Shown here piece by piece: positions 35,779 through 42,761 of a DNA stretch of 64,000 nt. Positions within the stretch are counted from its first letter, which is position 1. Every line of letters begins with the position of its first letter. A program made the translations under genes and the position numbers. Origin of the DNA: a virus; IMG/VR virus record IMGVR_UViG_3300034284_001002, positions 27,445-91,444 of that record, one strand, 5' to 3'. The notes beneath the pieces were generated by a model. It was not told the DNA's origin. It worked only from the letters and a program-made list of their open reading frames with translations, and searched no databases.

Positions 35779-36207
35779 ATGGCATGGCTATATCAAGATA
35801 CCCCAATTGAGACGTTGCCCGAAGAGTGTGTTGGATTTGTTTACTTGATTACAAATAATCTTACTGGTCGCAAGTACATAGGCAAAAAATTAGCAAAATT
35901 TAGCAAAACAACTTACAAAACTGTAAAACAAAAGAACGGCATCAAGAAGAAGAAAAAGATACGATCAAAGGTCGACTCAGACTGGAGAGAGTACTATGGG
36001 TCAAGCCCAGAATTGACTTCGGACATCGAAAAACTAGGCACTGAAAACTTTACCAGAGAAATACTTTACTATTGCAACTCCAAATCGGAATGTAGTTACA
36101 TCGAAGCAAGAGAACAATTCAGTAGACAAGTATTAGAATCACGAGATTATTACAACGGCCATATTCAAGTTCGTGTGCATGGCTCACACATTATAAACAA
36201 AATTTAA
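35779..36207 (+). CDS. GIY-YIG domain protein
   Basis: I place the start at the ATG at 35,779 (MAWLYQDTPIETLPEECVGF), 142 aa; an upstream TTG lies within the preceding gene. The GIY-YIG core is GFVYLITN then RKYIGKK, followed by the basic block NGIKKKKKIRSKVDSDWREY and YGSSPEL, ending with the catalytic-type Glu region CSYIEAREQFSR. A protein of this exact layout recurs in many T4-like phages and is generally annotated as a GIY-YIG nuclease; unlike the NUMOD3-bearing ones it has no tandem DNA-binding repeats, so it need not be a homing enzyme. It lies 31 nt after the radical-SAM fusion and directly before the gene-free, hairpin-rich stretch. Confidence 0.85.
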   Translation: MAWLYQDTPIETLPEECVGFVYLITNNLTGRKYIGKKLAKFSKTTYKTVKQKNGIKKKKKIRSKVDSDWREYYGSSPELTSDIEKLGTENFTREILYYCNSKSECSYIEAREQFSRQVLESRDYYNGHIQVRVHGSHIINKI

Positions 36208-36617
36208 CAGGCAACGATTACGACACTGTGTTGGGCGACGTGGCTCAACTCCATTGAGGATTGGTGGGATACCCAATTCAGACTTGGACGTCAAAGGCAA
36301 TTGCTAACTTAAGGCAACAAATGGTCGGGGCTATGTGAAAAAGATACAACCCCAGCTTATAGGACTTGGATCTATATCGGGTTACTAGGGTTCCGTTGAT
36401 ATGTGAAGCTTGAGTAGGGGGTACCGGTCAACCGCCTCCGCGTAGGAAACTACAATCTCATTACGATAGATGACTGCTATACTCAGATAATGGCGTTTTT
36501 TGTTCACCGTGCATACGGTGAACTATGACCACGTAATCTAGATAATAGCTAAAAAAAGAAATTAAAAAAACATTGATGAGCAAAGCGAAATCAATAGAAC
36601 TTCGCAAGAAGTTCTTA
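36208..36617 (+). ncRNA. Candidate structured RNA in a 407-nt gene-free stretch
   Basis: No reading frame fits here. By eye I find: CTCAA/TTGAG (36,244-36,258), TGGG/CCCA (36,265-36,275), GGGG/CCCC (36,327-36,353), AGCTT/AAGCT (36,354-36,410) enclosing ATATCGG/CCG-GATAT (36,374-36,402), GGGGG/CCTCC (36,417-36,439), GTAG-GAAA-CTAC (36,442-36,453), GTTCACCGT-GCAT-ACGGTGAAC (36,502-36,523), and AGAACTTC-GCAA-GAAGTTCT (36,596-36,615). Two loops are GNRA tetraloops only in plus-strand sense, which favours a plus-strand RNA. I checked tmRNA, group I and hammerhead signatures and found none. Covariation has not been tested, so this is a candidate. It lies between convergent genes. Confidence 0.5.
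36564..36595 (-). terminator. Terminator for the minus-strand SGNH gene
   Basis: On the minus strand ATTGAT and ATCAAT (36,572-36,595) form a stem around a 12-nt loop with an inner GC pair, followed directly by G and seven T. A stronger 8-bp hairpin (36,596-36,615) lies just before it at the stop codon. AT-rich but well placed. Confidence 0.5.
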
Positions 36618-37403
36618 AAGTAGTTGTTTTAATGTATTAGAAAATTGTTCAGCGTACAGATTGTTAGATTGAATACCAGGATGTATGTTGTCTTGATTTA
36701 CATCAATTCGTTGACTACGCATACTGTTATATAGATTTAACCAATGCGATTGATTGATTGTGCCTTCATTATCAAAGTTATTGTGCATTTTGTGATAGAG
36801 TTTAAAAACTTCCTCATCATTTCTGGTGTTTGAATTTAATAATTGTTGTGTATATTTGGTATATTGATCTGGTAGACAATTGAGTTTTTTTGCAAAAAAA
36901 TCTTGATCCCACAAGCACATGCCATTGACAAAAAATACTTGTGTATTTGTAAGTTTACTAACTTTGAGTATAGTGTTCACATAATTAACTAAATTTAATA
37001 TTTCATAACAGTCATGTGCTAACGTAGTAAATCTATCTCGTATCTTATTAAGATAGTCACTAGAATAATTAATACTATGAGTGTTGACTGATGGACAATG
37101 AGTTCTTGGCATAAACACCTGACGAGTGGAATACAATTCAAACCCTAACTCTAGCTCGTACCTAGGTGTATTAGTCCATTCAACAATGGCATAGTCAACT
37201 GAATAGCTTACCAGTGCTTGCATGGTGTCTTGAAAAATTCCTGCGTTTGATCTACCGCCCTGGCCAAGGTTAAGTTTTGTAGTGTGCGAAAAACACTTAT
37301 CATATAGTTGATTTACCCAGAGCGTTGGTTCGTTTTTTTCCAATTCAAAGCCTGTCCCAGCTGTATACGAACATCCAGAAAATACAGTGTACCTCTTATT
37401 CAT
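36615..37403 (-). CDS. SGNH/GDSL hydrolase-like protein
   Basis: The start is the ATG at 37,403, in an ATGA overlap with the upstream gene; the frame upstream to 37,421 uses a TTG. The product is 262 aa. SGNH blocks are visible: SGCSYTAG (residues 9-16, nucleophile Ser in GCS form), GQGGRSNAG (Gly block), EWTNTPRYEL (Asn block) and, near the C-terminus, DNIHPG (Asp-x-x-His). The family cleaves esters, often acetyl groups on carbohydrates. A role in removing acetyl groups from a polysaccharide or modifying virion glycans is possible, but not shown. It is the last gene of a minus-strand group of four overlapping genes. Confidence 0.75.
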   Translation of the reverse strand: MNKRYTVFSGCSYTAGTGFELEKNEPTLWVNQLYDKCFSHTTKLNLGQGGRSNAGIFQDTMQALVSYSVDYAIVEWTNTPRYELELGFELYSTRQVFMPRTHCPSVNTHSINYSSDYLNKIRDRFTTLAHDCYEILNLVNYVNTILKVSKLTNTQVFFVNGMCLWDQDFFAKKLNCLPDQYTKYTQQLLNSNTRNDEEVFKLYHKMHNNFDNEGTINQSHWLNLYNSMRSQRIDVNQDNIHPGIQSNNLYAEQFSNTLKQLL

Positions 37404-37738
37404 ACAAACGTATCTGGCCAATCACGAAACAATGCATGTTGTATTGTTCCCGACACAAATTGATTGAATGACTTGTGTTTGGCTTCTAGCTCTCCTTCAA
37501 GTGGTGCAACACGTCGAAATGCTTCATCCATTTGAGCCATGTCTCGGAACTCCATTAGTATCATCCATTCGGGCATGTCAGCAATGCTACGGAAACCCAT
37601 TTTACAACGAGTAATACGATAGTCTTCCATTTTACCTTCAAATTTCAAATGATCAAAGAAACTTTTCATTCCGTTAACCCAATCCAAGTCTGAGATGTCG
37701 CCTTCTTTGTCTGCCCAAATTGTGTATAAATCTGCCAT
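37400..37738 (-). CDS. Conserved-looking hypothetical protein (small alpha/beta)
   Basis: The product is 112 aa. Pattern: MADLYTIWADKEGDISDLDW, a helix GMKSFFDHLKFEG, strand DYRITRCKMGF, strand EWMILMEFRDMAQMDEAFRR, and C-terminal helices. The strand-helix order suits a ferredoxin-like dimeric alpha/beta-barrel fold. I do not recognise an activity. It follows the 143-aa gene by 1 nt and overlaps the SGNH gene by ATGA, so the four genes 38,674-36,615 form one unit. Confidence 0.75.
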   Translation of the reverse strand: MADLYTIWADKEGDISDLDWVNGMKSFFDHLKFEGKMEDYRITRCKMGFRSIADMPEWMILMEFRDMAQMDEAFRRVAPLEGELEAKHKSFNQFVSGTIQHALFRDWPDTFV

Positions 37739-37739
37739 G

Positions 37740-38171
37740 TTATAGTGGTCCTAGTATTTCAAAACCTTCAAGGTCTTGTTTGTACAAATGCGCTTGATCC
37801 AAGTACAAGTACTCAAATCCTCGCTCTCTGTAAATTGCACACTCTGTTTGTAAACTTGAAATTCCCAAACGCAGTCGGGGTTGACGATAGTTCCAAGCAA
37901 ATTGTGCGGCTAATAAATTCTTGTCGTCGTAACGTTTCATCATGGAAAACGCTACTAATTCGTTGCTGTCTCTGTAGCCAATGAGCTCCATTCCAGGCTC
38001 TGTGAACTGGCTGTCAAACAACGGCATCACACTGCTAAAGTGCTTGTAGATGCAATAGGTTCGGTAGATATCTTGCAGTTCAGCAATGTTGGGTTCGGTA
38101 ATGTAGAACCAATCTACTCGGGGTTGATATGTTGTTTTTTCTAGATTGATACGTGCAAACTGGTAAGTCAT
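37740..38171 (-). CDS. GNAT-like hypothetical protein
   Basis: I start at the ATG at 38,171 (MTYQFARINLEK), in an ATGA overlap with the preceding gene; the longer frame starting at 38,225 lies inside it. The product is 143 aa. The C-terminal half (SNELVAFSMMKRYDDKNLLA, then LGISSLQTECAIYRERGFEY, YLYLDQAHLYK) follows the pattern of GNAT acetyltransferase or arginyl/leucyl-transferase C-terminal folds, but the acetyl-CoA motif is not clear. The assignment is a guess from secondary structure. Confidence 0.65.
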   Translation of the reverse strand: MTYQFARINLEKTTYQPRVDWFYITEPNIAELQDIYRTYCIYKHFSSVMPLFDSQFTEPGMELIGYRDSNELVAFSMMKRYDDKNLLAAQFAWNYRQPRLRLGISSLQTECAIYRERGFEYLYLDQAHLYKQDLEGFEILGPL

Positions 38172-38674
38172 AGTCTGGGATCTTTCCTGTGCTGGAACAG
38201 TGCTGTGAGATAGTCCTCGGGCCACGCATCGTAAAAACCGTTTGACGCCATTTGCTGTGCTTTGGTGTTGAGATCGCCAAGACTTTGTGCCAGTGCTAGT
38301 GCATAGGTGCCTTGATTCATTGAAACGCCGTTGACTATTTCTGGGTCAGCAGGGTGATCTTCCAACACCAACATATCTGCATCTAATAGAAATTCTTGAT
38401 TGGCCTGATCCAAGCTAGATGCAAACAGTTCACGTGGCCATTCTGTAGGATCATACGCATAGATAATTACTTCCTTGTTGCCCATGCCGTACCTGGCTCT
38501 GTTCTTGAGATCGAAGTATGGGTCTGATCCAACAAACACTTCGTAACTGCGTTTCAATCGTGCTGACCGTGCGTAAGGACAGGGCGGAAAGCCGCCCAGT
38601 GCAGGATGTGGAACTTCTACAAAGTTCACAATCCACTGTTCAATATCTTGTTTGACTTGATCTATGTTCAGCAT
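38168..38674 (-). CDS. Hypothetical protein
   Basis: The product is 168 aa. It contains WIVNFVEVPHPALGGFPPCP with a single PPCPYAR motif, a basic stretch RSARLKRSYEVFVG, and DADMLVLEDHPADP. The Cys in a PCPYA context recalls small proteins with a conserved CPxA, but I cannot name a family. It overlaps the nuclease gene upstream by 7 bp and the next gene by ATGA. The 7-bp overlap with the nuclease suggests the nuclease inserted right at its 5' edge. Confidence 0.7.
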   Translation of the reverse strand: MLNIDQVKQDIEQWIVNFVEVPHPALGGFPPCPYARSARLKRSYEVFVGSDPYFDLKNRARYGMGNKEVIIYAYDPTEWPRELFASSLDQANQEFLLDADMLVLEDHPADPEIVNGVSMNQGTYALALAQSLGDLNTKAQQMASNGFYDAWPEDYLTALFQHRKDPRL

Positions 38675-39288
38675 TGTTGTGCCTTAAGAGCAGCATATTT
38701 TGCTTTGCGTCCATCTGATATAGCTTTGCGGTGTGCTTCTGATTTTGGCTTGCGCATTTTTTGTTTGGTTTCTTCGGATCTCTTGCCAGGAGACTTTCCT
38801 TTATTGAGTTGAGATAATTTATCTTTATGCTCTTTGGATTTAGGAGCGGTACCTTTACCTTTGCGATTCGCAGATATTTTTTCTGATATCACTTGCTGTT
38901 CTTCTTTTGATTTTTGTTTTCTAACCAACTGGGACTGGCTCATGCGTTTCTTTTGCTCTAGTGTGCGTTTTTTACCTGTATTTTTAACCACACGTTTTTT
39001 GATAGACTCGGGGTTGGCTATTCTACCAGATACGCCCTCACCACCATCTGTGAGGTTACGCAATACGCCGGTTCCTAGATCCTTACGGCCATACTCTGCA
39101 ATCAACTTACACTCTAGTGCAAATGCCTCTTCCTCGGTTAAATTTTCTTTGATAAGATGGATCCGGTCGAGTTGAGGTGGCTTAGGTGTAGAACGACCGT
39201 TTAGATATGCTCTGTTTCCTTTGCCCTTGCCCACATAATAAGGAGTACCGTCCTCTCTTAGATATTTGTAAACGTAGTAATTTTTCAT
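38668..39288 (-). CDS. GIY-YIG homing endonuclease with NUMOD3 repeats
   Basis: The product is 206 aa. GIY-YIG core: YYVYKYLREDGTPYYVGKGK with the downstream helix LTEEEAFALECKLIAEYGRK and an ending GVLRNLTDGGEG, followed by three to four lysine-rich NUMOD3-like units (NPESIKKRV, TLEQKKRM, SKEHKDKLSQ, SEETKQKM, SEAHRKAIS). These are typical of Seg-like free-standing homing nucleases of T-even phages. It is placed between gp51 and the small-gene cluster. Its start has ATAAATA exactly 5 nt upstream and no Shine-Dalgarno, so it is probably a late, possibly leaderless gene. The paralogue at 42,762 shares the layout. Confidence 0.9.
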   Translation of the reverse strand: MKNYYVYKYLREDGTPYYVGKGKGNRAYLNGRSTPKPPQLDRIHLIKENLTEEEAFALECKLIAEYGRKDLGTGVLRNLTDGGEGVSGRIANPESIKKRVVKNTGKKRTLEQKKRMSQSQLVRKQKSKEEQQVISEKISANRKGKGTAPKSKEHKDKLSQLNKGKSPGKRSEETKQKMRKPKSEAHRKAISDGRKAKYAALKAQQC

Positions 39289-39293
39289 ACTAA

Positions 39294-39300
39294 TATTTAT
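39294..39300 (-). promoter_or_regulatory. Late box 5 nt before the GIY-YIG ATG
   Basis: Minus strand GATAAATATTAGTATG: ATAAATA, five nucleotides, ATG. If the T4 spacing holds (box at -13 to -6), transcription would start at the A of the ATG. Confidence 0.55.
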
Positions 39301-39316
39301 CAGATTTACCTTTTTT

Positions 39317-39607
39317 CTAAAAAAACGGGAGCCCGCTCTTTTTAGTGGTCTCTAAATTGTCTTTGATAATTTCAGAAACAGCATTGCGTTCCTCAAAACT
39401 GAGATTCAGTGCAGCCTCGTAAGACAATCCGCCTCGCATGTACCACACCATTTTTAACGCTTCTGATTTTATTGCTTTGGCCTCTTTGTCTAATTGGTCG
39501 ACCCATTTGGAAATTTGGTCAGAGTCCAGTACTAGGAGGCGTCCGCGAAAAAACTTGTCATATCCAAGGTAATGGCCTGCAAGTAGTCTTTGGTACACTC
39601 GCCGCAC
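39317..39607 (-). CDS. gp51: Baseplate hub assembly protein gp51, no good start codon
   Basis: The open frame encodes KMVWYMRGGLSYEAALNLSF and ends ETTKKSGLPFF, which matches gp51-type hub assembly proteins of T4-like cyanophages as I recall them. gp51 helps assemble the T4 baseplate hub without staying in it. The frame overlaps gp26 by 76 bp; its only possible starts in that overlap are GTG codons (39,607, 39,598) without a ribosome site, and downstream of the gp26 stop no ATG precedes the conserved part. The frame is entered exactly by a -1 slip on the T-TTT-TTC heptamer in gp26 (39,553-39,547), so it may be made as a gp26-gp51 fusion. T4 gp51 is 249 aa. Confidence 0.72.
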   Translation of the reverse strand: MRRVYQRLLAGHYLGYDKFFRGRLLVLDSDQISKWVDQLDKEAKAIKSEALKMVWYMRGGLSYEAALNLSFEERNAVSEIIKDNLETTKKSGLPFF

Positions 39608-40368
39608 ACAATTTTTAATGGCTGCATCTCTGCTGCCAGTTTTGTTTCAATGATGTGATCTCTAATTTTACTGAACAGACGTCGATCACAATTTTTTAGC
39701 ATGTCTTCAATGTATTCCGGTTCACTGACCAATGCAGCCGGAGTTTTAACTGCCGCAATACTTTGTGCCAGCGCACTGACTGTAATCTCTGTAATTTTCA
39801 TCAATGCTGTACTGAGCGCAGACATTCGTTGGTCATCAGGCATCTCAGTGCCTGGTAAAATTTGTAGTATTTTTTGTTCTTCAAACTGACGCTGGTTATT
39901 TTCGTTAAGATTTCGGTAGGACATTGGTTTGAAATACACTTCAAGATCACCATCAATTACAGGTTTTGAATAATCAGGTGCTCGCATATTTTCCAGCATG
40001 GTACGTAAATCAATTCCGTAGTCTGCTTCATTTTTACAATGTGGACAAGTGGTTGAAATTTCCATTGTGGTTCCGTAACTGGCCATGCGTATTGCAACCA
40101 AAATAGTGTCAACATCCATGGCAGGAATGCTCCATGGATCCCGGATAGCAGGAATACAACTTTTGATAACATTGACCACTGCGTTGCCGTTGAACAGTGC
40201 GTCAGGTGTTCTGTAGGTAATTTCATCAATTGCAGTCATTGGATAAACCGGAAGTTCTTGATTGGCTGGCATTACAATTGCGCCTTCAGAATAATATTTT
40301 CCGCCACTGGGCAATTTAACATACACAGCCGGCTGTCTAAAATATTGTGTTAATGGGTTATTTGACAT
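39532..40368 (-). CDS. gp26: Baseplate hub subunit gp26
   Basis: The product is 278 aa (T4 gp26: 208). Family features: NPLTQYFRQPAVYVKLPSGG, then MTAIDEITYRTPDALFNGNA, IPAMDVDTILVAIRMASYGT, and two Cys pairs, CPHC and CGEC, likely a zinc site. It is part of the hub under the tail tube in T4. Four codons after the slippery heptamer comes the TAG stop (39,532), so zero-frame product ends FFADAS. Its ATG has AGGA upstream and lies only 25 bp from the divergent tape-measure ATG. Confidence 0.85.
   Translation of the reverse strand: MSNNPLTQYFRQPAVYVKLPSGGKYYSEGAIVMPANQELPVYPMTAIDEITYRTPDALFNGNAVVNVIKSCIPAIRDPWSIPAMDVDTILVAIRMASYGTTMEISTTCPHCKNEADYGIDLRTMLENMRAPDYSKPVIDGDLEVYFKPMSYRNLNENNQRQFEEQKILQILPGTEMPDDQRMSALSTALMKITEITVSALAQSIAAVKTPAALVSEPEYIEDMLKNCDRRLFSKIRDHIIETKLAAEMQPLKIVCGECTKDYLQAITLDMTSFFADAS
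39547..39553 (-). promoter_or_regulatory. Slippery heptamer for -1 frameshift, gp26 to gp51
   Basis: The minus strand reads T TTT TTC with the codon boundaries of gp26 in the X XXY YYZ arrangement. Slipping back one base moves ribosomes straight into the gp51 frame (TTT TTT CGC GGA). The gp26 stop is five codons further. A homopolymer sequencing error in the six-T run is the alternative. Confidence 0.6.
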
Positions 40369-40381
40369 GATTTTTTCCTAG

Positions 40382-40388
40382 GTAAATA
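40382..40388 (+). promoter_or_regulatory. Late box 5 nt before tape-measure ATG
   Basis: GTAAATA then TAGTT then ATG (40,394). The whole divergent gap with gp26 is 25 bp, so there is no room for a normal leader. An AGG lies 11 nt before the ATG, within the box region and possibly outside the transcript. Confidence 0.55.
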
Positions 40389-40393
40389 TAGTT

Positions 40394-42742
40394 ATGGCAA
40401 GTATGTACACCCCTGAAGAAAAAGCAGAAATCGAAGCGCGAGCGGCGGACGAGATAAAGCGCCTTGGCGCTGTTTCTATTGAAACCAAAATGGCCCTGAT
40501 GGACATGTCCGTTGGTATCAAAGGATTTACTGCTAGTCTGAGCAAAGGACTTGGACAACTGGGAACTTCTGCACTGGGGTTAACTAAACAACTGGCTGAA
40601 GGTGAAATTGGTGCATCAGTATTTAATAAATCCATTGGCGGAGTAGCAGATGCATTAGGCGATCTACTAGGACTTATTCCTTATGTGGGTGGTGCACTTA
40701 AAACACTGGTCAAAGGTGCAAGCGAGTACACACAGGCTGTAAACAAACAGGCAGATTTACTATACAGCAATTATCAAAAAATGTCCGAAATGGGTGCCAC
40801 AGCAGCCGACGGCATGCAAGGCGTTTATGATAATTTAAAACGCATGAACTACGGCACTGACGAACTTGATAAGTTTGTCAGCATTGTTAAAGAAAATTCA
40901 ACAACACTGGCCAATTTTGGTGGCACGGTGAGTCAAGGTCTTGGCCAAATGGCTGCTGTGTCATCGTCTATACAACAGAGTGGTATGGGGCGACAGTTCC
41001 GGGACATGGGTATCAGTGTTGATGAGGTCAATAAAGGCATTGCTAGTTACACAAAGCTACAAATGCTGTCGGGTGCTCGACAAAAAATGTCCGCAGATGA
41101 ACAAGCGGTGGCAGCTGCCAATTATATTAGAGAAACAGATCTATTAGCAAAAATTACCGGTAAGAATAGACAAGAACAAGAACAGTCACGCGAAAGTGCA
41201 ATGGCTGAAGAACGCTATGCTGGCTACAAACTAGAGTTAGAACAACGTGCTGCCATGGGCGACAAAGCGGCTGCTGAACAACTCAAACAGACCGAATCCA
41301 CACAGATTATGCTGGACAAAATGGCTCCGGAAACTCGCAAAGGTTTCTTGAATATCTTGTCAGGCAGTTTGAACACTCCAGAAGCGCAGAAATTGTTGTT
41401 GACCATGCCAAACGCGGCTGCAGTTGCAGGAAAAGAAACGTTTACGCAGGCTGAATTCATGGCAGCCGCACAGGCAGACGTAACAAAAAATCTAAACGGC
41501 TCAGCTACACAACTTGCTAAAATAGGTGCCAACAACGACACATTCTTGAGCATACAAGAACAGCAAAAAATTAAAGCCATGATGGAAACTGGCACCATTG
41601 AAGAACGTGAAGCGGCAGCTAAAAAAGCGCAAGTGGTGACAGACAAGACCACACAGAACATGACAGATCTGCAGGATGCCAATCGTGCATCACGTGATAA
41701 ACTACAAGATTTAATCAATGCTGGTATAACTCCTGTGACAACTGGAATGAAAGGACTTGCCAACGCCACTGATGCAACCATTGAAGCCATGACCAAACTG
41801 GCTAATGCGGCAGGAGTCACAACTAAAAAACGTGATGAACCTGGTGCCGCCGCGCAGGCCGCAGCAAGGCCAGGCGCTTCGCCTACTGCAGGTGGTGGAA
41901 GCGGTGGTGGTGGGGTTGGCGGCTTCTTGAGCGGACTCTTTGGCGGTGGTGGCAAACAAGCACCTGCTGCTTCGGGCGGTGGTGGGGGTGCAGGCGGGGC
42001 GCCAGCGGCAGCCAAGCCAGCGGCAGCCAAGCCAGCGGCAAGTGCAGGTGGAAGTGCAGGCGGAGCAACTCCAGCAAAACCTAGTCCTCAACCACCTGAA
42101 GGATCTGGCTCTGCATCAGCGGCTGAAAAAGTTGACTTAACAAAAATATTAAAATTTACTGCTAAATCTGGTAGCCAACAAAATTTTGAAGGGCTAAACG
42201 AAACATTTAAAAATTCTGTCATTTCTGCCGCAACTGAGTATAACAAATTAACCGGTGGTATGTTGCAGATCAACAGTGCCAAGCGAGACCCTGCAGACCA
42301 ACAAAGAATATGGGATGAATCAGTGGCTGCTGGTAGAACTGGTAGAACTGCCAGCGGCATGCCTATTGGTAAACCGGGACGAAGTTTACATGAACGAGGT
42401 GAAGCAGTTGATATTCAAAATTATCAAGATCCAGCGGCTGTGTCTGCTCTTGCAAAATACGGGTTAACGCAGAAAGTACCTCAAGATCCTGTGCATTTTC
42501 AAGCTGCCAACGGTGGCATAGTTCCTCCGTTGCCCGGCGGATCAACAGTGCTAGCAGGTGAAGCCGGGCAGTCCGAAGCAGTGGTTCCATTGCCGGATGG
42601 CAAGACAATACCTGTGCAAATGGTTGGCAATGAAGAACAAATGAGTATGATGACAGCACAACTGGATAGACTGGACCAAATGGTACGCATAATGCAAACT
42701 CAAGTGGGTGTGTCAGAGCAAATATTGAAGTATGCACAGTGA
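40394..42742 (+). CDS. Tape measure protein with M15 peptidase domain
   Basis: The product is 782 aa. Residues 1-480 are helical and Ala/Gly/Lys/Glu-rich with a hydrophobic stretch (ADALGDLLGLIPYVGGALKT). Residues 480-575 are a Gly/Ala/Pro linker with a KPAAAKPAAAKPAA run. Residues 600-715 form a VanY/M15-like peptidase: LQINSAKRDPADQQRIWDES, the motif SLHERGEAVD (SxHxxGxAxD, His666 and Asp673) and DPVHFQ (His701). M15 enzymes cut peptide bonds in peptidoglycan. The C-terminus resumes as a tail-measure-like helix. The position beside gp26/gp51 corresponds to T4 gp29 (590 aa). It probably sets tail length and carries the wall-opening enzyme into the tip. Confidence 0.85.
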   Translation: MASMYTPEEKAEIEARAADEIKRLGAVSIETKMALMDMSVGIKGFTASLSKGLGQLGTSALGLTKQLAEGEIGASVFNKSIGGVADALGDLLGLIPYVGGALKTLVKGASEYTQAVNKQADLLYSNYQKMSEMGATAADGMQGVYDNLKRMNYGTDELDKFVSIVKENSTTLANFGGTVSQGLGQMAAVSSSIQQSGMGRQFRDMGISVDEVNKGIASYTKLQMLSGARQKMSADEQAVAAANYIRETDLLAKITGKNRQEQEQSRESAMAEERYAGYKLELEQRAAMGDKAAAEQLKQTESTQIMLDKMAPETRKGFLNILSGSLNTPEAQKLLLTMPNAAAVAGKETFTQAEFMAAAQADVTKNLNGSATQLAKIGANNDTFLSIQEQQKIKAMMETGTIEEREAAAKKAQVVTDKTTQNMTDLQDANRASRDKLQDLINAGITPVTTGMKGLANATDATIEAMTKLANAAGVTTKKRDEPGAAAQAAARPGASPTAGGGSGGGGVGGFLSGLFGGGGKQAPAASGGGGGAGGAPAAAKPAAAKPAASAGGSAGGATPAKPSPQPPEGSGSASAAEKVDLTKILKFTAKSGSQQNFEGLNETFKNSVISAATEYNKLTGGMLQINSAKRDPADQQRIWDESVAAGRTGRTASGMPIGKPGRSLHERGEAVDIQNYQDPAAVSALAKYGLTQKVPQDPVHFQAANGGIVPPLPGGSTVLAGEAGQSEAVVPLPDGKTIPVQMVGNEEQMSMMTAQLDRLDQMVRIMQTQVGVSEQILKYAQ

Positions 42743-42747
42743 TCACG

Positions 42748-42754
42748 GTAAATA
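42748..42754 (+). promoter_or_regulatory. Late box before GIY-YIG gene
   Basis: GTAAATA followed by TAAAACT and ATG (42,762): a 7-nt gap, two longer than in the other six cases. No Shine-Dalgarno is present. Confidence 0.5.
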
Positions 42755-42761
42755 TAAAACT

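Noticed and set aside
36502-36523. Terminator at the GTTCACCGT hairpin
   Set aside because: The T run lies 5' of the hairpin on the plus strand and becomes an A run 3' on the minus strand, so neither direction gives a hairpin plus downstream T run.
36208-36617. tmRNA, group I intron or hammerhead ribozyme in the gene-free stretch
   Set aside because: No tRNA-like T-loop or resume frame; no group I R/S core; a TTGATGAG...GCGAAA segment resembles a hammerhead but has U instead of the core C and no matching stem III.
40368-40394. Palindromic operator in the gp26/tape-measure divergent gap
   Set aside because: Only CCTAGG is palindromic; the flanks (TTTTTT and TAAATA) do not match.
41224-42030. 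268-codon minus-strand frame inside the tape measure gene
   Set aside because: Mirror of Gly/Ala-rich coding sequence; the plus strand has clear M15 and tape-measure features.
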